Shown: positions 25,061-35,087, counted from the stretch's first letter. The stretch is DNA of 35,571 nucleotides from Zancudomyces culisetae (GCA_001969505.1 LSSK01000666.1:1-35571), one strand, 5' to 3'. Numbers and translations: made by a program. The notes: generated from the letters alone by a model not told the origin.

Positions 25061-25974
25061 TTAAACCATATGATAAATCGTACTATCCTCTTCAACTTCA
25101 TTAAGGTTGTCGATCTTTTTCCACCACTTGGATAAAAAGTTTTGGCAGACCAGCTTGAACCATGGGGTAAGAAGAAGATTCGAACCAGGTGTACTGGCCT
25201 CGTTAAACATAGCATTCAACTCGTCTTCGGTAACATATCGCACCGACTTGACCTCGTTCTCATTGACATGCAGCTCATAGTCGCCCTTTAAGATCAAAAT
25301 GTAATCGACCTCGTGTTCGACCCACTTTTCATCACTATTGGCCTTGTAGTGGATCCGAGTCAGGTATTTGAAGTCAGCGATGTTTATTGATTCTTTTGGA
25401 ATACCGAGCTCATGGTTTAGTTTGCGTTGGGCTGCCAACCTAACACCAAGTTGATCCTTCTCTATTTTTTCATTTGGCAGATCAAGTGGGTGCGAGCAGC
25501 AAGTGTTTGTAAAGTAATCTGGAAATGTTATTTTTTCCTCTGAACGCTGCTGCAACAATAATCGGTTCTGACTATCAAACAAAAACACACTAAAGGCTCG
25601 ATGAAGCTTGCCCTCTTGTGTTGGGGTTATTAAGTGACCTATTTATTCGTTGTAGTTTTAATTGAAGTGTGTTAATCAAGCTGCTGGTTTTTTACTCTCG
25701 CCTTACTTCTGACAAGTGATTGAAAGAAATAAAAGTTAAACGCTAGAAAACAGTATCATAAGAGGTACACACAAAGCTTTTTTCCAAGTATGATCAAGTC
25801 AATGTGTAACAGCATACTGTAAGAAATATATGGCTAGGACTTACAATTCTTTTTGCTGTCGGAACCAATCGCCACGTCGTTTTCATCAACAAGGATACAT
25901 CGCTCCTCCATCAATTTAATCTGTTCCTCGTCATATCCAACTAGTCCGGAATCTACAACGTTGCTGACAGTCAT
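25061..25974 (-). CDS. IDI1: Isopentenyl-diphosphate isomerase Idi1 (two exons)
   Basis: A spliced gene: exon 1 25974-25845, intron 25844-25639, exon 2 25638-25061, giving 235 residues. Idi1 interconverts IPP and DMAPP in the mevalonate pathway, feeding sterols, dolichol, ubiquinone and prenylation. The Nudix-like fold shows [10 protein letters not shown] (13-22), [10 protein letters not shown] (55-64), TNTCCSHPL with catalytic C91 and metal ligand H93, a Nudix-like HELGIP block (119-124) and [10 protein letters not shown] with E151/E153. The splice joins AAT-T to GT-CAC and restores the conserved KKxCHL run, which supports the junction. The start is the first in-frame ATG in the exon (context ACAAAATG). 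It is shorter than S. cerevisiae Idi1 (288 aa) because it lacks the N-terminal extension; close to human IDI1 in size. Divergent from SEC26. Confidence 0.95.
25639..25844 (-). other. IDI1: IDI1 intron (206 nt)
   Basis: Donor GTAAGT, acceptor AATAG, phase 1 within a conserved cysteine codon. A GATTAAC about 35 nt before the acceptor is the best branch-point candidate; the canonical TACTAAC is absent. Confidence 0.88.
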
Positions 25975-26476
25975 TTTGTACCGAATTGAATGCTCCTTCT
26001 CAATAAAAAAAAAAGAATGATTTAGTATTTGATTGAGGTAATACAATACAAACCCATCCCAAAAAAAGTAAATATAGGTTTAAATATTCTTGACTAGCTG
26101 ATAAATGGTTGAAATTGCAGGATCATTTTTTTTTAATTGTTTCCAATATTTCCTTGGTTTTTTTTTCCACTCATTCAACTGGGCACATTTATTGAAATAA
26201 TGCAGTATTACCAACTAACTCGCAAAAAAGAGAAAAAAAAAAGGCATTATGCTTTTCTTTGGCGCATTTTCCTTGTTTACAAAATTGAAAATGAAACATT
26301 GTCGAATTAATTTGATACATTTGAAAGATTTTTTAATCTCAAAGGATTAGAAACAGCCAGCTAATCAGCACAAAATCCAGTGTTACTATTGATTTGTTTA
26401 TTATTTATATTGCTAAGATAAAGAAAAGAGCTCTGCAACTGCGAGTCACAATACATTATACTGTACGGATAAGTGA

Positions 26477-26498
26477 GGGGAGGGAGGGGAAGGAGGGG
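26477..26498 (+). repeat. G-quadruplex motif
   Basis: Four G-tracts of 4, 3, 4 and 4 bases separated by loops of 1, 1 and 5 bases, a textbook intramolecular G-quadruplex pattern in an AT-rich region. About 500 bp upstream of IDI1 and 1.65 kb upstream of SEC26. Confidence 0.7.
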
Positions 26499-26514
26499 TC
26501 CTGGTTGGATACTG

Positions 26515-26564
26515 TATCGGGTTTGGGTATCGGGTTTAGGTATTGGGTATTGGGTATTGGGTAT
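26515..26564 (+). repeat. Telomere-like heptamer repeat (GGGTATT/GGGTTTA variants)
   Basis: About seven tandem units of a T/A-rich, GGG-containing heptamer: the right half is a regular GGGTATT array, the left half has GGGTTTG, GGTATCG and GGTTTAG variants. Six GGG tracts give further quadruplex potential. Could be an interstitial telomere-like tract or a cluster of binding sites for a telomere-repeat-type factor (Rap1/Tbf1 class). No evidence beyond the sequence. Confidence 0.65.
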
Positions 26565-27035
26565 ACAATTTTTCCTAAGGAATAAAAAAGTATAATAACA
26601 AGACTGTGGTGAAAATACCTGGGATTGGGCAGGGTGGTATTAGAAAATCTTTAGTTATTACTGGCTCTTCTTTCCTTGTTTCGTTTTTGCAATAATTTTT
26701 TTTCCAACCCTTACTAGAATTTGGATAATAAAATTTTTTTCCAAATATATGTATTTTTTGTTTTTATTTTTTGCATTTGAAAATTGCATAAATTGATTTA
26801 AAATGAATAGAATAATCTCTTTCATTTAATTATAAATTATAGAAAAAAGTGTACTATTAATCTAAACAATGGTGCAGCTAACATTGTGCAGCTGATTGTT
26901 CCCCCCTCAATGGTATATGGTAAGTCTTTTCTACTATTCGACTAGTTTTTTCTACACTTGTGCACCATCCAAGTATCACAGTTCTGATCATTACAGAAAA
27001 AAAGGGGACTCTTACTCCCGCCTTCTTTCTTTGTT

Positions 27036-27056
27036 AACTAGCCAGCTTTGCTAGTT
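27036..27056. repeat. Hairpin AACTAGC-N7-GCTAGTT
   Basis: A perfect seven-base-pair inverted repeat with a seven-base loop in the IDI1/SEC26 spacer. No T-run follows in either direction that would make it look like a terminator; function unknown. Confidence 0.35.
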
Positions 27057-28142
27057 GAGTAAAGTGATGGGGATCTGGGCTATGATCTTTTTTTGCTGTG
27101 GTTTTGGTTTTTGGTGATGAGTTGTAGTAAAAACGAACTCAAACTCGAGCTCTATGATGATAATCTTTTTTGCTTAAACCCAGCTCTTTGAAGTTGAAAA
27201 TACTTATCGACATCAACTTTTGAAATAAAAAACTATTTATTATTAACTGATCACATTTAATTTTGTGGGCTCAATATATATATTACTGCAATCAACAACT
27301 ACAAACAACTCTTGAATCTTTTTCTAATCGTTTTTGATTTATGTTATCTTTACAGGTTTCCACAGTACCAGGGAATAGTTCAATGTTGTTTCTCCATTTG
27401 AATGATTTTTGTTCTTTATTTTTTATTTAGAATATTTCTAATGTGTTGTTTTTTTCTATATGATATTGTAATATTTAGTCAAAGCATATCTTCTGTTTTC
27501 AAATAATAAACCAAACTATAAAACATCAAATGTTGGCTGTTTCCACTAATTCATCTCCATTCCACTGATATATTCTTATTTTTTGATTAACCACAGCTCC
27601 CCTGTCGTTATGGGTTTGTCCTGTTGGTGTTGCCAGTATGTATTCATATACTATCTCGTTTTTCTTATATCCTTGTGTTTCTTTACTTATTTGTGAGTTT
27701 GCAACTAAATCAGTTAAAAAAAATATATAGCGGGTGGGAAAAAATAATTAAAAAAATGTAGACTAGCTGGAAATATTTGGAAGAATATTATTTGCTTGCA
27801 CAAAGATGCAATTTCTATTTGCTTATTTACAGGTGTAGCGGTTATTTAAAGGTGTTAAAAACTAAAACAAAAAAAAAAGGCTCGTTTTAATACTGAATAG
27901 TTGAAGAAATTGTTATTGTTTGTATTTTTCTTTTTTTTTGTTATTTTGTTAAAAGTAGTAAACACTCTATAAAGGCTTGAACTTACATTAGGCAAACACA
28001 AAAAAAGTCAAATTAGAAAAGCACTTTTAACTCAAGAAAAAAAAAGTAACAAATTGTTGCACTTTATTTTTGCAGAGAATAACAATTAATACAAAACATA
28101 AAAGCAAAAAAAAAAGAACAAAGAAAAGGACAAATACAAAAG

Positions 28143-31100
28143 ATGGCACAAAATCTGTGTTATGCGCTGGTCGAGCAGCGCTCGGATTTAGAAATACCCA
28201 ATCTTCAGACATTGAAGCGAGATCTGGAAAGAGGTACTGACGATATCAAGCAAGAGGCACTTGAAAAGATCATAATTGGCACATTGAATGGGGAAAAGTA
28301 TGACTCGTTGCTGATGCATGTGATTAGATTTGTTATGCCCACAAAAAACAAGAAACTGAAGAAGTTGTTGTTGTTTTACTGGGAAGTATGTCCAAAATAT
28401 AACGAAGATGGAAAACTTAAGCAAGAGACTATACTGATTTGGTAAGTAATAATGAGTATAATTTAATTGAGTGGGGTGGAATCACTAGAAAAATGTAAAA
28501 GATTGATAAAGATAAATTAAAAAAAAAAACACAATGCCTTTAATGTAAATAGTAATGCGTTATTAAATGATTTGAGACATTCAAACGAGTACATCAGAGG
28601 AGCCACTTTGAGATTTTTGTGCAGATTAAGCGAACAAGAGATTTTGGAGCCGTTGGTTGGGCCCATAAGAGAATGTTTGGAGCATCGTCATGGATATGTA
28701 CGTAGAAACGCAGTTTTGGCAATGAGTAGCATTTATAAGAACCTGCCACATTTGATTCCAGATGCACCAGAGTTGATATACTCATTCTTGATTGCGGAGC
28801 CAGATGTTACGTGCAAGCGAAATGCGTTGATCTTTCTTCAACAGAATGCACCAGAGACAGCAATTAACTGGGTGATGGAGTCAATGCAAGTGATAGGGAG
28901 TTTCGACGCATATATCCAGTTGGCGATTATTGAGATGATACAGAGAACGTTCAGGTCACACAGCGCGCTAAAGGGGAAGTTTATAAAGATAGTGTTCGAG
29001 ATGCTTCAGTCACCACTTGGAATGGTCAAATTTGAAGCGGCAAACACGATAGTAACACTTACCAGCAGCGCAGCCGTTATCAAAGCAGCGGGAACAGCAT
29101 ATATTCAGCTGATAACGACAGAATCGGATAATAATGTCAAGTTGATAGCGTTAGATCATTTTGACAAGCTCAGAGAGCGACACGGAGGAATACTGGACGA
29201 CTTGGCGGTAGATTTGTTGAAGGTGTTGAGCAACTCAGGAATTGAGGTGAAGAACAAGTGTTTGAAGATAGTGATGGTTCTTACAAGCCAGAGAAACGTT
29301 AATGAGGTGATTGGTATCTTGAAGAAGGAGTTGAAGGATACAATGAATAGCGAAAGCGAGATAGCCGGCGAGTATCGTGGGCTTTTGGTGCAAACAATTC
29401 ATAGCTGCGCAGCTAGTTTCCCCGAGATAGCAGAGCAGGTGGTGAAGCTATTTTTAGGCGTAATCAGCGAATTTTCAACAGCATCAGCAGCCGATGCGAT
29501 AGCGTTTATGAGCGAAGTGACAGAGAAGTTTCCAGCTCTGCGGGGAGAGTTGATTAAAGATTTGTTGAGTACGCTCCCAGAAATCAAGGGAAGCAAAGCG
29601 TTGCGGATGGCACTTTGGGTGCTGGGAGAATATTCCGAAGACCTCGAAACCGTTATGGCAAGTTGGAAATGCATTATGGACGAGATTGGTGAACTTCCAT
29701 TGCTGGCACAAGAAATGCGCGAACAGCAAGGAGACATGCCAGATGGTGGACAAGACGAGTACGGTGAACGACAGACAGGGTCTTCGTCCAGGCGTGTACT
29801 GGCAGATGGCTCATACGCCACAGAATCTGTCTTGGACACCAAAGCATCCAAGACATCTACTATGCTTGTAAAACACAACATTCGACAGCTGTTGCTTGAG
29901 GGCGACTACTTTGTTGGGGTGGTGTTAGCAAGCGTACTGACCAAGCTGACGTTGCGGTTGGCCAAACTGAACCCACAAGACACTCAACTCAACTCACTGG
30001 TCGCACAGGCTATGCTGGTAATGGTTGGCGTGGTGCGTGTTGGACAATCCACATTTGTACCAGCTCCAATCGATGAGGATTCGTATGATCGTGTGCTTTC
30101 ATGCATCAAAGCACTTGAGTTTATGGACGATGATTATGAAGATCTACAGCTTGCGTTTTTGGAAGAGTCGCACGACGCATTTGCTAAATTGATTAAAGCT
30201 CGGGAAGAACGAGAAATGCAGACCAAGGAAGTTTCAACCAAACAGGTGGATACTGATATTAGCTCTCCAATCGAGTTCCGTTTGTTGGCGCCAAAGGGTC
30301 CTGCAAACGATGTCGAAGATGTCGATTTGGTCGCTTCAGAACTCCCTGAAAATGCACTTGGCGGCAGCGTCACTAAACTCGACAACATTGTCCAACTCAC
30401 TGGTTTCAGCGATCCCGTCTACGTCGAGACTTACCTAACTGTGCATCAATACGATATTGTGCTGGATATGTTGGTTGTCAACCAAACAAACGACACTCTG
30501 CGCAATGTTACCATCGAGTTTTCTATGTTGGGCGACCTCAAGCTGGTTGAAAAGCCCCGTTCATACAACCTTGCTCCCCGTTCGTTCTCTTCCGTTAAGG
30601 CTGTTATCAAGGTTTCTTCTACCGAAACCGGTGTCATCTTTGGCGACCTGGTTTACGATGGTCCTTCCACCTCCGAATCTCATTGCATTGTCTTTAATGA
30701 CCTGCACATCGACATTCTTGAGTACATACGTCCTGCCTTCTGCGATGAAGCCAAGTTCTTCTCTATGTGGTCCGAGTTTGAATGGGAAAATAAAATCAAT
30801 GTTCTTACCAATATTTGCGATTTGCGTCAATATCTTGACCTCCTCATCAAATCCACAAACATGGCTTGCCTTACTCCCCAGTCAAACCTTTGTGATGACA
30901 TTGAAAACGATTGTGGATTCCTTGCTGCCAATCTCTATGCTCGCTCCATCTTTGGTGAGGATTCTCTTATGAATGTTAGCTTGGAAAAGGTTGGTCCTAC
31001 AAGTCCTGTTACTGGCCACATTCGCATTCGTAGCAAGACTCAAGGAATTGCTCTTAGTCTTGGTGATAAGATTTCCCAGGCCCAAAAACTTACCCTCACT

Positions 31101-31175
31101 AAATCTCACTCCCAAGCTAATCCTCCTGCCCAAACCCCAGCTACTCCTTCTTTCTCTTCACCTTTACTTGCATAA
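28143..31175 (+). CDS. SEC26: COPI coatomer beta subunit Sec26 (two exons)
   Basis: A spliced gene: exon 1 28143-28441, intron 28442-28552, exon 2 28553-31175, giving 973 residues, the same length as yeast Sec26. Beta-COP is a core coatomer subunit for retrograde Golgi-to-ER and intra-Golgi vesicles. Domains: N-terminal adaptin-like HEAT-repeat solenoid (about 20-500, starting PNLQTLKRDLERG and including HSNEYIRGATLRFLCRL), then a charged linker (about 490-620), the coatomer beta C-terminal domain (LTGFSDPVYVETYLTV, about 680-820) and the appendage platform (FFSMWSEFEWENKI, with a Ser/Pro-rich end). The splice rebuilds ILICNALLNDLRHSNEY across the junction, as in other fungal beta-COPs. The ATG lies in an A-rich leader (ACAAAAGATG). 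It converges on YAF9, with 213 bp between stop codons. Confidence 0.96.
28442..28552 (+). other. SEC26: SEC26 intron (111 nt)
   Basis: Donor GTAAGT, acceptor AAATAG, phase 2 within a cysteine codon. No TACTAAC is present; the branch point is degenerate (candidates CACTAG or TTTAAT). Confidence 0.9.
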
Positions 31176-31388
31176 TCCTTTTTTTTTTCTCTCATTTTAT
31201 TTCATTTTATTTTATTTCCTTTATTTTTATTTGGCTTTTTTAAAAATACAACAAACACCTGTTTTCTTTCTAGTCTCTCTTGATTTCCTCTATTTTATCT
31301 TTTCTTTTCTTTTCCTTTTTTTTTCACACCTACTCATTATATAAATATCTCAATATACTAAAAAAAACTGGCTAAAAAAACTCTATTT

Positions 31389-32617
31389 TTATCGTTGATG
31401 TTTTTCCAACTCTACAATCTCTCGATTCAGCTGCGAGACTTTCTTGTCCATAACATCCAATTGCAGTTGATACTCACGCAATAACTCTTTGGTCTTTTCA
31501 ATAGCTTCGTCTAATGCCTTGGCTTCTTTGACTTCAAGTTCCAAACTGTATGGATGTTCATTACTGATCTTTTTCGGAATTCCTGGACTCTTATTCTTGG
31601 TCAGTAACTCGTAAAATTCTGGTGTAGGATCACTAAAAACCTATAAAACATAATCCGCCACCACCAAATCTCATTAATACCATAAAACTAAAATCATCCT
31701 CAATTCACATGAATATATACTTTTTTCTTTCTTTCTTCTTACCAGTTCATCATAAAATATATTGTATACCGGCTTTCCCTTAGGCCAGTAACTCGATCCC
31801 TTGACTGTATCACCTCCAAACCCCCCAGAACCTTGCGATACACCCGCCGATCCTGCAGACGCCGCCGCAGATGTCGCTGCTGCCTGATGCGATGCTTGTA
31901 ATGCCAATCCCTGTGTATCCTTTTGTGACCCTCCACCAGAAGGTGACGGTATGGCTGGTGGATACAGTTTCAGCATATGGTATAACGAGATTTGTTTTTC
32001 TCCTGAACACGGCGGGAAAGATATTTTGATTATCACTTCGAATTCGCCCCAACCGGTTTCTGATACTTGAAACGGTGGATTTTTTATTACTATTTATCGC
32101 CATATATATAAACATATATCACTTTTAGTTTCAGAATTTGTTTATTTTTTACTTTTAAAACTTAGTATTAAAATGGCTTGAAAAAAGAATAATTCATGTA
32201 TTCTTGAAATGTAACTCGTAATCGTTTACCTCTATTGCTATTTACAAATGTCTCGTGTAATTTAATCTCCACTTTGCTAATAATATGACTCAAATCTGTT
32301 CCATCAGCCGCCTTCACAAATACTGTCCAAGAATGTGTATGATCTGATTTTTTTGGCACGATTTCGGTTGCTATGTTTCCATATATAATCGGTCTGCTTA
32401 TGACCACTCCCTATTATAGAGTTTATTCTTATTTAGTTACTCGTTAACATTTCTTTTCATTCTTTGAGGGTGTTGTAGATTGGTGTAATATTTTTTCATT
32501 GAATTGTGGAATTCTCAGCTTTTTTCAAATTTGATGATAATATTCAACAATAAAAATTTATAAATAATAGATATTGTTGCTATTTACCTTCATTCGCCTT
32601 GTACCCTTTATACTCAT
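31389..32617 (-). CDS. YAF9: YEATS-domain protein Yaf9/GAS41 (four exons)
   Basis: A four-exon gene: 32617-32588, 32410-32230, 32089-31743 and 31640-31389, giving 269 residues. Yaf9 is the YEATS acyl-lysine reader shared by the SWR1 (H2A.Z deposition) and NuA4 (histone acetylation) complexes. The YEATS fold runs from about 11 ([12 protein letters not shown]) through [39 protein letters not shown] (W84 in the reader-pocket motif), [12 protein letters not shown] and IFYDEL; exon 4 encodes [13 protein letters not shown] and a C-terminal coiled coil (about 218-269) used for complex docking. An Ala/Ser/Gly-rich insert (about 115-165) splits the last YEATS strands. Each junction restores conserved YEATS sequence. 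It is slightly longer than yeast Yaf9 (226 aa) and human GAS41 (227 aa) because of the insert. Exon 1 encodes only ten residues and is the least certain part. Confidence 0.92.
31641..31742 (-). other. YAF9: YAF9 intron 3 (102 nt)
   Basis: Donor GTAAGA, acceptor TTATAG, phase 0. It joins IFYDEL to VFSDPTPEF, the conserved end of the YEATS domain. Confidence 0.88.
32090..32229 (-). other. YAF9: YAF9 intron 2 (140 nt)
   Basis: Donor GTAAAC, acceptor AAATAG, phase 1. It rebuilds NRVIKNPPF, the expected YEATS continuation. No canonical branch point; AAACTAAAA is the nearest candidate. Confidence 0.87.
32411..32587 (-). other. YAF9: YAF9 intron 1 (177 nt)
   Basis: Donor GTAAAT, acceptor TAATAG, phase 0. 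It joins a 10-codon first exon to the [12 protein letters not shown] block. Branch-point candidate AGTAACTAA near the 3' end. Confidence 0.8.
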
Positions 32618-32894
32618 CTTTATAACTTGCAGGAATTATGTATGCTGCTTTGATTTTGATTCTACAAGTTTTTATGTTTATTTTTGTATTTTACTTGTAA
32701 ATATTTATTATACTAGCAACTAAATATGTAAATACTACATTAAATCTAAAAATCCATTAAAAAAAAAGTCTAATGACAAAAAAAAACACGAAAAGAGGGA
32801 TCATGCTTTTCCGTATTTTTTTTCTTTGTCTAAACCTGAAAAAACACCTTTTATTGGTTGATTCGATATTCCTCAACTAACCCGCCTAACTCTG

Positions 32895-32977
32895 AATACC
32901 GAGGTCATTTATAAATTTTAGTAAAAAACATCACTTTGGCCAAATTGTTTTATGATTACATGTGAACCCTCGGTATT
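32895..32977. repeat. Inverted repeat AATACCGAGG / CCTCGGTATT around a TTTGGCCAAA palindrome
   Basis: Perfect 10-bp arms at 32895-32904 and 32968-32977 with a 63-nt spacer. Near the centre of the spacer is the perfect palindrome TTTGGCCAAA (32935-32944). About 280-360 bp upstream of the YAF9 ATG. Could be paired operators, a cruciform or a hairpin in an unannotated transcript. Confidence 0.55.
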
Positions 32978-33126
32978 TATTTATTACTACAATTTTTCTT
33001 GTAACTTTTCCCAGGGATTACCCAAAAATTTGAAAATACCAGGTACCAAACAGAGTCACTTGAGTATAAACAACTCAATTCATCGTTGCTACTTCTCTCT
33101 GTATACCTGTTATGTTGTCGGCAAAC

Positions 33127-33142
33127 ATACGTTATAACGTAT
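33127..33142. repeat. 16-bp perfect palindrome ATACGTTATAACGTAT
   Basis: Self-complementary over all 16 bases. It lies downstream of a GTATAAA sequence (33064 region) and about 510 bp upstream of YAF9. A dimeric protein site is possible; function unknown. Confidence 0.5.
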
Positions 33143-33863
33143 AATTTAATAAGTTTACCCCCATTAGCATTACTTTTGCTACCCTTCAACTCTTGCGTGA
33201 TGAAAATGTAAATCAAGGTGTATTTAGCATGTTGATTTGTGTATAAAAATAGACTTTTTGTGAACTGGGTTAGCTTTGATGAGTACAGTATTTTATTTTA
33301 TTTTATTTTACGTTATCTTATTTTTTGCTTATGGTTTTATGAAATGGATGTGTGTGGGCTAGCTATACATTTGTGCGATTTTTGTTATGTTTTGCTAATA
33401 GAAGTCACAAAGTAAACACCAATATCCTTATTATTAGTTGCAAGTGTCTGTATTCTTCACTTCTAGGCGGTTGCTTTCAAAGACTGTACTACATTCAAGT
33501 CAAACGCTCTTCTTGACCTGTCTAATGTGGTTTTCATGGTTGGTGAGTAACTCGGGTTTCAGGACCTGGGAATAAGCTAAAATTTTTGTAATTAACAGCT
33601 GATTTTATTATCATTACTATTGCTTTTGCTATTTTGAGAGAATCATCAACTCAAAAGGAAATAAACCATCACTCCACTCATTTACTTTAGGCACCAATGT
33701 ATGTAAACCAAAACCAAAAAAGTTATACTACATGTCTCAAATGGGGCCAAAACACCCAATTCGAACAGACTCTGTTTCTATATTTTTCAAAGTTTTAATG
33801 GGTGGTGAGAGAAAATTGGGTTACATTTTATTTTGCTAATTTGTGTAAAACATACAAATATAG

Positions 33864-33916
33864 ATATGTACGTGCATGTGCATGCGCATGTACGTGTGTA
33901 TATGCATGTGCGTATA
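33864..33916. repeat. 53-bp alternating purine-pyrimidine (Z-DNA-type) tract
   Basis: Every base from 33864 to 33916 alternates purine and pyrimidine, mixing TG, CG, CA and TA steps with GCATGCGC and GTACGTG cores. After a one-base phase slip the alternation resumes from 33918 to 33929. The tract is also partly self-complementary around CATGCGCATG. Confidence 0.8.
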
Positions 33917-35076
33917 AGCGTATGCATATTTTGTGGATAAATTTATAATTAACTAGTAAACCAACTTAGACCAACGAGACAGCCCAGATAACTTAAAAAC
34001 AAACAAAATAAACCAAGTAAACTCTCAAAATATATAGTATGGAAATAGTATAGATGTTAATAAAACCTATACATTTCTTTATTTAGTTGAGAAAAGAACA
34101 CTACCCACCTCATTCCTTTCCCTATTCCCATCCCTATTTTTTATGTATCACGAATTCAAACCTAACAAAATGAAAATGAGAATGAAAATGAAAAATAAAA
34201 TAAAATAAAACGACAATCAAAAATCCGTCTGTAATTCAAAACGCCCTTAATCAAAAACTTACCTAGAGTAGCTTAACGATTTAAATAGCTCATATTTGCG
34301 TGTCGTTGCATATTAATATATATGCGACCATTTTTTGTTTCCGCGTAACAACAAAACAGTTTGGCTTGGAAAAAGGTATTTCTGATCTTGACATTCATTT
34401 TTTTTTGCCATTAAAAAATCCATATAAACTACTCGGAGTAAACCTTTGTTTTTTTATCTCCTGCAAAAGCGAATCAATATCGAGAGATAATAACACTACT
34501 AGTTTCCTAAAGGACGAAACCAATCTAAAATCTTAAAAAAGTGTGTAAACTTATATTGCCGAACAGTGGCGTGGTGATCTCCAAAGTGGGATATATTAAT
34601 CTTTTTAACACCACCAAACTGCATACATACTTAATGTCCGTATATTCCTGCTTTTTTTTTCCAACAAAGTTTCCAAAACAGCACTTTTCCTTTTCTTGTG
34701 ATACCTGGGGTGATTTTCAGGACTTTCCCACTTGCCCTGTATTTATTGGTATAAATCATGTGCTTACACGATTGTTTTCATCCTATCAACAATCACCAGA
34801 ATTTTGAGTAGTACAAATGAAACTCTAATGGCAATGGTAGGCTTAGGCAACACGCTATACGAACATGCTTTCTATGGCATCGTCTTGCTCACCTAATACA
34901 AGTCACCTAGTTAACCATACTGTGTGCTTTTTAGCTTTGTAGCATTACTTGTGTGGTAAATGACCACGTGTTGTTATGATAATATATGCTGTTTATTTAT
35001 GTGTTTCTCAAGACCCTAGGTCCTCACCATGTTTCTGTTAATAGATACTAAAATGATATTTAAGATGCTAAAGATA

Positions 35077-35087
35077 TTCCCCCTCCC
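35077..35087 (-). promoter_or_regulatory. Candidate polypurine tract of the Ty3/gypsy element
   Basis: On the minus strand, GGGAGGGGGAA lies 115 bp beyond the integrase stop codon, where a gypsy-type element keeps the polypurine tract that primes plus-strand synthesis just before its 3' LTR. The next bases do not begin with the usual TG, so the LTR edge is not proven. Confidence 0.4.

Larger units (their letters stand above)
25975..28142. other. Divergent intergenic region between IDI1 and SEC26
   Basis: 2.2 kb without a supportable gene. Contents: two G-rich blocks on the plus strand (26477-26498 and 26515-26564), a run of six C followed by TC at about 26900, a 7-bp hairpin (27036-27056), and long A/T-rich promoter-like stretches near both ends. 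The A-rich run before 28143 is the SEC26 leader. Confidence 0.6.
32618..35076. other. Gene-free region between YAF9 and the retroelement fragment
   Basis: 2.5 kb in which no protein or RNA gene is supported. It holds the YAF9 promoter on the left, an inverted repeat with a central palindrome (32895-32977), a 16-bp perfect palindrome (33127-33142), an ATTTT microsatellite (about 33290-33311), a long alternating purine-pyrimidine tract (33864-33916) and GAAAAT-like repeats (about 34170-34208). If the retroelement is complete beyond the right edge, the right part should also contain its 3' LTR, whose end cannot be fixed here. Confidence 0.55.

Noticed and set aside
26394-26585. A 63-codon plus-strand frame over the G-rich repeats.
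   Set aside because: Its sequence is produced by the heptamer repeat and G-tracts; not a gene.
5632-31175. Possible CUG codon reassignment.
   Set aside because: CTG codons occur at conserved leucines in the ABC Walker B motifs, the SEC26 ILIC segment and the YAF9 YDEL segment, so standard decoding fits.
34300-34807. Two consecutive plus-strand frames of 78 and 88 codons.
   Set aside because: Both begin at non-ATG codons, are Phe/Ser/Lys-rich as expected of AT-rich noise, and show no recognisable domain.
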